NCBI GenBank assembly: GCA_022453515.1
Contig: JAJNNY010000002.1
Location: forward strand, 434,001 to 498,000
Direction: 5' to 3'
Length of the DNA stretch: 64,000 bases
Source: Astrocystis sublimbata
Taxonomy: Eukaryota; Ascomycota; Sordariomycetes; Xylariales; Xylariaceae
The translations under genes were made by a program, and so were the position numbers. The notes beneath the pieces are model-generated. The model had not been told where the DNA came from, did no database searches, and worked only from the letters and a program-made list of their open reading frames with translations. Below are positions 55,171 to 64,000 of the stretch, piece after piece. The number at the start of each line of letters is the position of its first letter. The first letter of the stretch is position 1.

Positions 55171-57003
55171 TCAACGATTTTGTGCACCGCAATTGCCGCG
55201 AAGCATGGCCAATAGATGAGTCTCGGCATCTACGCTAGATTGTGCATCAAGCAACTCGGCTTCCTGCTCCAGTCCATGTTCGACACGAATTTGGGACATG
55301 ATTGCCCGTGTCGCATCCGCCCCGACGACGGTATGCTCGGTGGACGTCAGGGAAACCATTGCTTCTTCGGCATCTAATGCTAAGGCTTTTGAGTTTATAC
55401 CCACATCCAACACTCTGTTTTGGTGTTCTATTTCAATGTCCCCTGCATGTTCGCCCACTTCGTCGCGTTCTGGGTGTTGGTTTTGGAATTGCTCTTCGTC
55501 ATGCGTCTCCTCTTCAGAACTGCTGAAGGTGTCGGTGGCGGTCGACGCGTCACATTCTGGAGTGCTCAGTCTGCTGTGCATATCCTCAATGATGGCGTGA
55601 CCAAGCGCCGCCTCAATCTCATCGTAGCCCATGAAATCGTTATCATCATCCTCACTTTCTTCTCCATCTTGTACCGACATCTCTGTATTCTGAGACTCAG
55701 ATTCTACCGTACTCTGTAGTGGATGACTTTGGCTCATCTCTGTGACATTGTGTGTTCGGGGCTCCTCCTGCTCCGTGTCAGTGAGGGTGTCTTCTTCAGC
55801 ACCATCATCTTCGACATGCAACTGCAGCCTTCTCGCGCACTGTGCCCAGAATCGATCGGAATTTTGCCTCATGCCTAGCGATGACACTGCTGCTAGCACG
55901 TCTTCGACCTTTAGGACGAGTTTTCTGTGCCTTTGTACGAGCTCGAAACTATTTTTGCGAATACGAGATTCCGCCACGTACATCGCAGCGAATAATAGCC
56001 GTCTAGTGACACTGACCGCGAGCGCGTAAAAATCTGAGAGTGCCGTCATCTGTATTGCAGGGCGTTCGTGGTCCTCCGACATCTGACGCCAGTTGTTGTC
56101 CGGTATGGACGAGTTCATGAAGATACGAGCAGACAGCCTAAGCCAGTTTGGTATGCAAAACAAATGAAAGAACGGCTCATCGGTATTCCCTCTGCCTTGT
56201 CTCTCGAACGTCGTATCTTCCGCCTGTGACTGCTCCCCGCTATCCCCTCCTTCTTGTCGCTGTTCTTTCCTACGCGACCGCTTGCGCGTATGTGGTCGCG
56301 GCATGAGCGAGCCCCTATTTCTCCTCCCTTGTGGTGTCCCGAGACTTTCCGCAAGCGGCGCGGTAACGCGCCAGCGCAAACCCCACCGCTCCTTTTCCAC
56401 TTGTTCCTCATAGCTCTCCTGGTGCAAGGACAGCACGTCCGCAGCCGCCTCCAACGCTGCGTCGCACTCGGCCCCAATCTCCACAGCAGCGGGCACGTCA
56501 ACTGGTCGCAGCGGGTTCCGGCGGGCGCCCCTCCACTTCCCTTTAACTTCGGCTGCATCGAGAAGGGCCAGGAACTGGCAGACCTCGGGCACACTCTTGG
56601 TCCTGATCCGCGCGGCGATGCCTGCTTGATCGCGCCGACCAAGCCGCCCCACGGCCGTGAAGAAAGCGTCCTGCTCGGCGGCGCTCCACAACACGGCCCC
56701 GAGCTGCATATCGGCGGTGCGCCTCTCTGAGTCTTCGCCGCGGATGAGTCCCGAACAGGCGTCGCTGATGTCGCGGTTAAGAAGCTCCAGATAGGCGAGA
56801 TTTATGTGCCCCTTGGTGCGCTTGAGAGGTGGTGGTGGGCCTGCAGAGGGTGCTATCGAGCTCTCTTCCACCCGTCGTTTTCGGCGGATGGGCATGCTGC
56901 CTTGTATTGGCGAGGCACCATGCTTACCCCTGGCTATGGGAGATGAGCTGGATTGGTCTTCGCTGCTTGTTTCGTGATAATCGTCATCTGAGTTAGAATC
57001 CAT
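55171..57003 (-). CDS. Rrn5-like RNA polymerase I transcription factor (UAF subunit)
   Basis: A single exon of 610 aa starting at the ATG at 57003. An acidic Ser-rich N-terminus and a basic patch (RRKRRVEE) precede a core: YLELLNRDISDA (about 70-81), then a SANT/Myb-like segment at 105-150 (LWSAAEQDAFFTAVGRLGRRD, VCQFLALLDAA). Around residues 330-400 is a histone-fold-like segment (LVLKVEDVLAAVSSLG). The C-terminal 200 residues are very acidic. This arrangement is that of Rrn5, a subunit of the upstream activating factor that recruits RNA polymerase I to rDNA promoters in the nucleolus. The family assignment rests on the domain order; the sequence itself is highly diverged in ascomycetes. The gene is divergent from IRC3. 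Confidence 0.75.
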   Translation of the reverse strand: MDSNSDDDYHETSSEDQSSSSPIARGKHGASPIQGSMPIRRKRRVEESSIAPSAGPPPPLKRTKGHINLAYLELLNRDISDACSGLIRGEDSERRTADMQLGAVLWSAAEQDAFFTAVGRLGRRDQAGIAARIRTKSVPEVCQFLALLDAAEVKGKWRGARRNPLRPVDVPAAVEIGAECDAALEAAADVLSLHQESYEEQVEKERWGLRWRVTAPLAESLGTPQGRRNRGSLMPRPHTRKRSRRKEQRQEGGDSGEQSQAEDTTFERQGRGNTDEPFFHLFCIPNWLRLSARIFMNSSIPDNNWRQMSEDHERPAIQMTALSDFYALAVSVTRRLLFAAMYVAESRIRKNSFELVQRHRKLVLKVEDVLAAVSSLGMRQNSDRFWAQCARRLQLHVEDDGAEEDTLTDTEQEEPRTHNVTEMSQSHPLQSTVESESQNTEMSVQDGEESEDDDNDFMGYDEIEAALGHAIIEDMHSRLSTPECDASTATDTFSSSEEETHDEEQFQNQHPERDEVGEHAGDIEIEHQNRVLDVGINSKALALDAEEAMVSLTSTEHTVVGADATRAIMSQIRVEHGLEQEAELLDAQSSVDAETHLLAMLRGNCGAQNR

Positions 57004-57769
57004 GATGATTATTGCTTCAAGTCGCTAATACTCGAATACCATGTCGGCGGTGATCTACAGCTGCGTTCGGATCTTTGTTCAAAGGACCAAAGCTGCAGGG
57101 TCCATTTTTCACAATGATTGACAACGGATAGGTACAAGCAGCATATGTAAACAGGAAAGCTGAAGCTGGGGCCAACAAAAGTGTTTTCGGTTGCCGTCTG
57201 GTCAAAGTATTGATGATCCAAGCCCCCAAGATTCCTAGCGCTGTAGGTACCTACCTGTAGATAAGCATAGGTATGAATACTGAAGCTGGCATGGCTGGCG
57301 AGGATATAGAATGGCTGTTGCCCACCACCACTGTTCGCGGGAACCCACTAAAATGGACCAAGCTGGGCACGTACACACTTAGTGCCCACCTGGGTGATAG
57401 CACCCACAGGCACATTTCTCCGAGAGGGTACTTCTATGTACCGGGTACATGGTAAGCCTACCTATGGTACCTAGTAGGTACATGCAACTTTCAATTGGAG
57501 GCCGTCTCAGACTGAGGTAAGTTTGCCTAAGGTATTAAAAACACACACACTTTTGGATGAGTTGTATATTCTGGCCCTTCTGTTTTCAGCCACGCGCAAA
57601 GTGTTGACGTTGCGTTGCCTCATGTACTTATCCTTAGCTACATGCATGCACTAGGAACCGGACTATAGAGACGGATCATACAAGGATAAATTGATCCATC
57701 ATCCCCCCTGATCCGAATGCGTCACAACCTTCAGCCCTCGGAACAAAGTTCATCACTACCAACCAAGCC
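57004..57769. other. Divergent promoter region, RRN5-like and IRC3-like genes
   Basis: No gene was seen. TAGGTACCTAC-type palindromes at 57244 and 57463, plus a short (AC)n run at 57540-57552. Confidence 0.6.
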
Positions 57770-59767
57770 ATGTCACGCGTCCTCTCCGCATGGCCTTTAA
57801 TAGCAAAGTTCCCACGGACACGGAGCCTCCTGCTGAACAGATCCGCGGTAGTGCCCGAGACGAGGCATGTATTTGCGTCTCCGGGCAAGGCGCAGATCCG
57901 CTCGTTCCAGCCAGTGCGCCTTCGTGAATACCAGGAAGAATGCATCCAAGCCGTCACGTCGTCTTTACAGCTTGGGCACAAGCGAATCGGCATCTCCTTG
58001 GCCACAGGCTCCGGCAAAACAGTGGTTTTCACTCAATTAATCGATCGCATCGAACCCAGCTCCAAGCATGCGACGCGCACCCTGATCTTGGCTCATCGAC
58101 GAGAGCTCGTGGAACAGGCAACGCGGCATTGCAGCAATGCCTATCCCAATAAAACTGTTGAAATCGAGATGGGGAAGCTACATGCCTCAGGGACGGCGGA
58201 TATAACCGTTGCTAGTATTCAGAGTATCACCTCCGGAGACCGGATGAGCAAATTCGACCCCAGACTATTCAAACTTGTGCTTGTAGATGAAGCTCACCAC
58301 ATCGTGGCTCCCGGCTATCTGCACCTTCTGGAGCACTTTGGTCTCCATGAAAAAAGGGACGAGTCCCCGGTTCTCATCGGGGTTTCTGCGACTTTCTCAC
58401 GTTTCGACGGGCTCCGGCTCGGCTCCGCCATAGACGAGATCGTGTACCACAAGGACTATATCGATATGATCGGGGGAAAGTGGCTTTCGGATGTCATCTT
58501 CACGACGGTTGAGTCGACTGCAGACATAAGGCATGTACGGAACGGTGCAAACGGGGACTTTCAGCTCGGCGAACTCTCCAAGACGGTCAACACGGGCGAA
58601 ATCAACGAAATCACTGTTCGCAGTTGGCTAGCAAAGGCATCCGAGAGAAAGTCCACGCTCGTCTTTTGTGTAGATCTCGCTCATGTGACCGGTCTGACCA
58701 AGACGTTTCGTCAGCATGGCCTTGACGCCCGATTCATTACGGGGGACACGCCCAAGCTAGAAAGGGGCGAACGCTTGGACGCTTTCAAGAGGGGCGAGTT
58801 CCCCATCCTCGTGAACTGCGGCGTCTTCACTGAAGGTACCGATATACCCAACATCGATTGCGTTTTGCTTGCCAGGCCCACTCGCTCTCGCAACCTTCTC
58901 GTGCAGATGATTGGCAGAGGTATGAGATTACACGCTGGCAAGACCAACTGCCACATTATCGATATGGTTTCCAGCCTCGCGACCGGGATTGTCACAACGC
59001 CGACACTTTTTGGACTAGATCCGTCGCAATTGGTTGAGGGGGTTTCTGTGGATGCGCTCAGGGATCAAGAAAGCCGCAAGGAAGCGGAGAAAGTAAGAGA
59101 GAGCGATGCCTTGACGGTGACTTCGTCTGACTACGAAGCTACGGGTGATGCCAGTGTCACATTCGTTGAGTATGACTCAGTATTAGATCTGATCTCCGAC
59201 ACAAGCGGCGAAAGGCACATCCGTGCCATTAGTAGGCATGCCTGGGTGCAGGTAGGACCGCACCGATACGTCCTCTCAGGCCCAGATGGATCACATATCC
59301 GACTTCAAAAAGCCGAGGAGGAGAAAGAGGGAGGTGCCATGTTCGAAGCTTGGGAGACACGTGCATTGCCGAAGAGTGTGGCGTCCAAGTCACCGTTTGC
59401 GGCACCACAGAAACTCCTCGAGGCCGCCACATTTACCGACGCTGTACACGGCGCAGACAAATACGCTTCTGAAAAGTATCCGTCTTTTCTCATTGTGAGC
59501 AACTTCCCCTGGCGCAAACAGCCGCCTACGGAGGGCCAGCTCAAGTTTCTGAACAAGCTACGGGGAGAGAACGAACAGCTCAAGGCGACGGAAATCACCA
59601 AAGGCAAAGCGGCGGATATGATAACGAAGCTTCGGCACGGGGCTCGAGGTCGGTTCGCAACGCACGAAGCGGCCAAGCGACGAATACAGAAGCAAGTGTT
59701 GAAAAGGGAGCAGCAGCAAGCTAAGAAGATTCGAGAGCTGGTGGCTGTCGGGCCATTGGAGGTGTAG
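57770..59767 (+). CDS. irc3: Mitochondrial SF2 ATP-dependent helicase, Irc3-like
   Basis: A single exon of 665 aa. The first 35 residues are basic with few acids (MSRVLSAWPLIAKFPR), fitting mitochondrial import. Helicase motifs: Q-motif-like VRLREYQEECI, motif I ATGSGKT (78-84), Ia LAHRRELV, II VDEAHH, III VSATF, IV STLVFCVDLAHV, V EGTDIPNIDCVLLARPT and VI QMIGRGMRLH. These belong to the SF2 group with Irc3. In yeast Irc3 is a mitochondrial double-stranded DNA helicase that supports mtDNA maintenance and branched-DNA remodelling. The C-terminal third contains FLIVSNFPWRKQPPTEGQLKFLNKLRGE, a conserved tail. All catalytic residues are present. Confidence 0.93.
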   Translation: MSRVLSAWPLIAKFPRTRSLLLNRSAVVPETRHVFASPGKAQIRSFQPVRLREYQEECIQAVTSSLQLGHKRIGISLATGSGKTVVFTQLIDRIEPSSKHATRTLILAHRRELVEQATRHCSNAYPNKTVEIEMGKLHASGTADITVASIQSITSGDRMSKFDPRLFKLVLVDEAHHIVAPGYLHLLEHFGLHEKRDESPVLIGVSATFSRFDGLRLGSAIDEIVYHKDYIDMIGGKWLSDVIFTTVESTADIRHVRNGANGDFQLGELSKTVNTGEINEITVRSWLAKASERKSTLVFCVDLAHVTGLTKTFRQHGLDARFITGDTPKLERGERLDAFKRGEFPILVNCGVFTEGTDIPNIDCVLLARPTRSRNLLVQMIGRGMRLHAGKTNCHIIDMVSSLATGIVTTPTLFGLDPSQLVEGVSVDALRDQESRKEAEKVRESDALTVTSSDYEATGDASVTFVEYDSVLDLISDTSGERHIRAISRHAWVQVGPHRYVLSGPDGSHIRLQKAEEEKEGGAMFEAWETRALPKSVASKSPFAAPQKLLEAATFTDAVHGADKYASEKYPSFLIVSNFPWRKQPPTEGQLKFLNKLRGENEQLKATEITKGKAADMITKLRHGARGRFATHEAAKRRIQKQVLKREQQQAKKIRELVAVGPLEV

Positions 59768-60423
59768 GCATATGCATACCTAGGTATAGGCCATGGTACG
59801 GACGTAGCAAACCCGACTGGCTGGCTTGTTTCCCTTGTTTCCCTCAATTCCATCCCAGAGCGCAGGGTGGCTTCGTTTCGAATGCAAGCCTACCAACACC
59901 AACTTTGGAAGTACAAGTAGGTAGTTTAATCTCTTCGAGTTTGATTGTCATATAGCATTCATCCACTGCGACGTGCTCCCTTGTTGGAGCGCGCGCGTGA
60001 TGACCGTCTCGCGCAGCTCTGCTAGTCCATCAGAGGAGGGAGGCCTGCGCCCTAGAGTCACTTACACCATCTCCCACTTCCACGCCTCGGGCCAATTCAA
60101 TGCACAGACTCTGTGAATGTGCATTTGCATTTGCAACTCGCATGCAACTCTTTTCTCTCTCGTACTGGCACTACTACTACATCTGAGGTAATAGGTACTA
60201 AGTATTCATTGTGCCTGTCACCAATCTGTGGTTGCATTGGAAACAAGCAGGAGCTCCTTATCCACGCCGTGTCCTCTTTCCTTCCAACGAACAAACCTTC
60301 GATGGCGTCGAGCAAATGCCCTCTTCCTCTTCCTCTTCCTACCTACACCTAATCTCTCATCCTAGGTCTGTCTCTACCTTAAGTAAACAGGTAGAGCTGC
60401 CCTAGCCAGCCATCCTCCTGAGA
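59768..60423. other. Intergenic, no gene seen
   Basis: Promoter region of the zinc-finger gene. CTTCCTCTTC-type pyrimidine repeats at about 60320-60345 and TACCTAGGTA near 59777. Confidence 0.6.
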
Positions 60424-62349
60424 ATGTCCTTATGCTCCTTCTTCGTTCGAGACGTCAGCACCAGAGCCAAGCAAATGGATCCCTCGGGCGGCTGTGATGA
60501 GGTGACATATACCGGTCCCTCGCCTTCGCTTTGGCCCGAGCCCGAGCCCGCGCAACCGATCCCGATCGCGGCTCGTCGGGTACAGTTCAATGGCGAACCA
60601 CAGGCGCGCGCCTCATACGAGCGCCGACGAGATGCCCATACGGACGGCGCAGCCTCCAGCGGGTATTCTGCAACACCTGGGATGGATTCTGGCTCCACGT
60701 TCCCGTCCGTGAGCTCGGCCACCACATATTCCTCCCCGAGACGGGTCGAGGCTACTGTGACCAACATATTCGAGCCGCAATATCCCGCGTGGTACCACTA
60801 CCCGCCTATCCTCCCCACCGTTTTCGAAAGCAGGACGCGCATCGAGACGATGAAGAACGACTTTGCCGACCCCACAGAGCCATTTTTCCAGCAATCCCGC
60901 GCTTTTCGGGACTGGGTGAAGCAGAAGAACGAGGCCAGGATCCAGCTGCGACATACACCAACGATGGAGATGCTGGTTGCCGAGCGACACAAGTACCAAT
61001 ACATCACCCATCACAGCTTTAATCCTACCGTCCGTGCCGATGCGAGACAAGCCCTGCTTGAGATCGAGGCAGAAATGGTAGAGGAGCGCAAGAAACTCGC
61101 GGCCGAAGAGCTGCAGCACATTAGAGACATTGAAAAGGGATGGGTATCTTTCGTTAGACTCGAGAACCACGAGCATAAAACCCCCAAGCAAGGTTGCGAA
61201 CCAGCCACACTGCCAAAAAAGCCGGAGCGTTCGTTATCCAAAGTCGAACTTCTTCTCGGTTCAAATGGCTCTAGCTGGGCAACCGTAGTCCAGAAACACC
61301 CATCCGGACTAGTCGTCGGCTCTCCTGATGTTGGTCGCCATGATGCAAAACCAGCGACGTCAGATTCGCCTCAAAAGCTACCCGCACTCACGGGAGCCAG
61401 CCCTTGGCCAGAAAAGCAATATGAGATTCTCGTCCCCGACTGGTTCCCTGTGGCGGAATCTCGAGGGTTTATCGAAATCATGGACGGCGCGACTGTCAAG
61501 GAACGTTTTAAAGGCCTGCTCAATTACATCTACCAGCTGGAAATCGAGAGAGGCCAGCAGGCATACCAAGCTAAACATCCCAAGAAAGGTAAGTATTATC
61601 GCAACAGATGAGGACCTCTGCTCGCTTTCACTTCCAACACGCTACTCCAACCAGATGATACTGTCTGCTTGCATGCCTCTCGAACTCACTGTCGTGCATG
61701 GTCCTATGTCTACCGATATCAACACTAACACATCGACTGCACAGAGGGTGCTGTGAAGAACTACAACTGGGATATGTATTGGCATTCACCGAACCCGGGT
61801 TGGACCCACGAACACCAGAGGAGAAAGGGTGGTTGGTGGAAGTGCCAAAAAGGATGTAAAGGCACCGCGACCGAAAATAGCTGCGAGATCTGCCCGGTGG
61901 CCGAGATTTTCGAGCCCCCTCCCCCGAGTCAAGCGCTCGATAGCTTGATGAAGGAGATCAGAAAGGCGATGGCCATCGTATCACGAGACGACAAGAAAAC
62001 GATTATGGAGCGTGCTACTAAGTGCAAGCCTGCGAATGCCGGATTGTTCAGGCAGCTTGACGAGGATGTAAGGATGTGGGCTCTCCACCAAGAGGTCCCC
62101 TCCGCTCTCACTCAATTCGGGAGGATCTCGCTCGGTGCCCGCGAGCCTTGGATCAACTACAACCCACTTCGAGGCCTAGACACGTCGGAGACCACGGCTT
62201 CAGAGCAGGAAGATATGGACGAGTTTGACGGCACGCATGATGACCTGGGGGGTTCCGGTGAAAATGAGGCTGGCAAGGGAAAGGGGGGGGAACAGAACCC
62301 CTTCGACTCAGAGTTCACGAGTGAAGATACTATGGAGTTTCATCCCTGA
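60424..62349 (+). CDS. Conserved fungal protein with a RanBP2-like zinc finger
   Basis: Exons 60424-61588 and 61745-62349 with a 156-nt intron give 589 aa; another in-frame Met follows at residue 18. Mid-protein there is a helical, charged stretch (EEELQ/ERKKLAAEELQHIRDIEKG) that may form a coiled coil. After the intron comes YNWDMYWHSPNPGWTHEH, then WWKCQKGCKGTATENSCEICP, a C-x3-C-x8-C-x2-C finger resembling RanBP2-type zinc ribbons that bind RNA or ubiquitin. The C-terminus is acidic, ending in EDTMEFHP. I do not recognise the full family. The finger and its Trp context are the only functional hint. Confidence 0.82.
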
Positions 62350-63487
62350 GAATAGTTCGGCACCGAACATTGGTTGAGCTTCCATGAAGCGCAGCTGCCA
62401 AATTCCCACGGAAGCAGATACAGCAGTAGTCGATGATATCGCTCTACTTGCGTTGCAAGGGCAGTTCAAGTCAACTGCGAAATGGTCCCTTGGCGGCTTT
62501 ATATAATATGTAATGGCCTCGATGCAATACTTGTCTGTGAAACTAGATAATGATTCCATGATCTAGTTTGTAAATACACAATGCTTTCTATTGCTAAATC
62601 ATTGCCTCATTTCAAGCATGTTGTTTCTAACTATTAAGACCTCGGGAGATAGGGTATTTTTGAGAAAGCCATATCCAGTATATAGCAACCAGGTACTGAG
62701 CTTTTAAACGAGCACACGATGCGTTTAGATACATATACCTAGGTTATATAAACATAGAGTTTGTAAGACTCATAATAACTCTTTTCTTGTTCGCTTACCA
62801 TCCTTTCATAGGTACATATACATGGATATAGGTAGGTACCTATTTGGCCTTAGATTTCCATGGAGAGTTCATCCCAACACAGCAGGAAAAGTAGCAGTTT
62901 TAATCCACGTACTTGCCCGAGCTACTAATTATACATACCTAATCTAAGTACTTAGGGGCACCTTACCTGAAGCTACCTTCGTCTCTTATTACACCCACAA
63001 CTTAACTCGTACCTACCTACCACCTGTCATTTTTCATGTTGCCAACCACGGTAGTTGCCTTCCTTTTTTAACCACATGCATACACTTACCTACATCCTAA
63101 CCTACCTACTTATGTACCTGCTCTCTCAACTACATCCGCCGCCGCAGGTTTACAAGCATGCTCACAACGTCTGAGGCCCTAAATAGATTCTTTCCACTCC
63201 CACACTACCTACGTACCTACTTGAGTAATCTTAGTTGTTTTCGCTTCCCAACAACTGCCCATACCTAGGTAGGTAGGTTACCTTGGGAGTCCACCTGCAC
63301 TTCTCTCCGTCCTACACCTTCCTTCTGGTCATTGCCCTATCTTTTTCAAGGCTTACCTACCTCCCTACCCAAATCAAGTACATTGCACCAAGCATATGCC
63401 CGTGGCACGGCTTGTGCTTCGCAGTTCTGCGGTTTTTGGTCCTTTGTGGTCAGGGCTTGGAAACGATTTGAAATTACATTCCGCACC
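62350..63487. other. Intergenic, motif-rich
   Basis: No gene was seen. Dense TACCTACC/TAGGTAGG motifs through 62700-63300, including TACCTAGGTAGGTAGGTTACC at about 63262. Confidence 0.6.
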
Positions 63488-64000
63488 ATGTCCACACCAA
63501 GAAAGAAGGTCGACGATAGAGGTAGTCCAATCCCAGTCAATGGGCGTGTGGGTATGTCTCCCGCGACATCCGACAGCTCGGGCACCGTGTTCACGTCAGC
63601 TACGCCGCTTCGCACTCGCCTAGCATCGAATACCAAAGCTAGTGCAGCCATGATCGCACCCGAGACGATGTCTCCCTTGGATAATGGTAAGTTACTTGAT
63701 GTTTGCCGGTAGCTATCACTAAAGTTCATCTCACTGATTTATTCGTTTTCCCAGAAACCTCGAATCAATCACAATCGTCGCAAGGCGCGGAAGCTAAAGG
63801 CACAAAGAGTTTGTAAGTGCTACTCGGGGTATTCCCTACCACTTTGACCAAGATCGTGAACCCGATCATCGGGAGTTCTGTCCTCTTACACACGTGTGTC
63901 TAATGATGAGGTTTCCATTCAGTGCACATCCAGCATTCACGGACCTGGGAGACAAGTTGAAAGAGTGTAACAGCGCGTTGGGTGAAATCCAGCTGATTGG
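63488..64000 (+). CDS. N-terminal part of a probable dynamin-like GTPase (cut by the window end)
   Basis: Exons 63488-63686, 63755-63812 and 63923 onwards, with introns of 68 and 110 nt; frame is kept across both. The first 90 residues are Ser/Thr/Pro-rich and disordered. The third exon reads FAHPAFTDLGDKLKECNSALGEIQLIG, which matches the helix just before the G domain of fungal dynamin/Mx-type GTPases; the P-loop would follow beyond the window. Without the GTPase motifs the family call rests on about 25 residues. Confidence 0.6.

Overview
The window is nuclear DNA of a filamentous ascomycete (Pezizomycotina), most likely a Sordariomycete. The evidence is short GT-AG introns (50-156 nt), CTAAC/CTGAC-type branch sites, ATG starts in CACCATGG-like context, tRNA genes with short introns, long GC-balanced single-gene units on both strands with no operons, and fungal-specific families (Def1, Rrn5, Irc3, Arh1, PLAC8, DUF1275, extracellular kelch proteins). 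Splice sites were deduced by hand from reading frame and splice signals, so terminal exons, UTRs and alternative starts are not proven.

Layout. 0-11 kb: a small ORF whose first 20 residues resemble the RNase H1 N-terminal domain, then def1 (minus), a conserved protein of unknown function (plus), and a two-TM kelch protein (minus). 12-17 kb: a D-2-hydroxyacid dehydrogenase (minus), a minus-strand tRNA cluster (Pro-AGG, Ser-AGA, Lys-CTT) and an EF1B-gamma-like glutathione transferase (minus). 17-19.5 kb: intergenic, with degenerate tandem repeats. 19.5-32 kb: a large disordered protein with a C-terminal membrane segment, an Ala/Gly-repeat protein, a small secreted lectin-like protein and a PLAC8 protein, all plus. 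32-43.5 kb: gene-poor and partly AT-rich, holding one tRNA-Ile(TAT) and one isocitrate-lyase/PEP-mutase family gene. 43.5-64 kb: dense housekeeping region with a DUF1275 membrane protein, a multi-TM protein, a MITE, arh1 (ferredoxin reductase) convergent with ETF-alpha, RSC8/SWI3, RRN5, IRC3, a zinc-finger protein and the 5' end of a dynamin-like GTPase.

How the genes relate. Several encode mitochondrial functions (Arh1, ETF-alpha, Irc3). Others act on chromatin or transcription (Def1 on RNA polymerase II, Rsc8/Swi3 in chromatin remodelling, Rrn5 at rDNA). There is no biosynthetic cluster, CRISPR array or phage.

The most unusual signal is in the tRNA-Lys(CTT) gene. Its T-arm is interrupted by 61 nt that start GTAAGA, contain CTGAC near the 3' end and stop TAG. 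Removing them leaves an apparently perfect tRNA, so this looks like a spliceosomal-type intron inside a Pol III gene. Other notable items are a 695-bp MITE with about 58-bp inverted repeats and a 9-bp target duplication, an apparent one-base frame break in def1, and a palindromic TACCTAGGTA-type motif scattered through the intergenic DNA.
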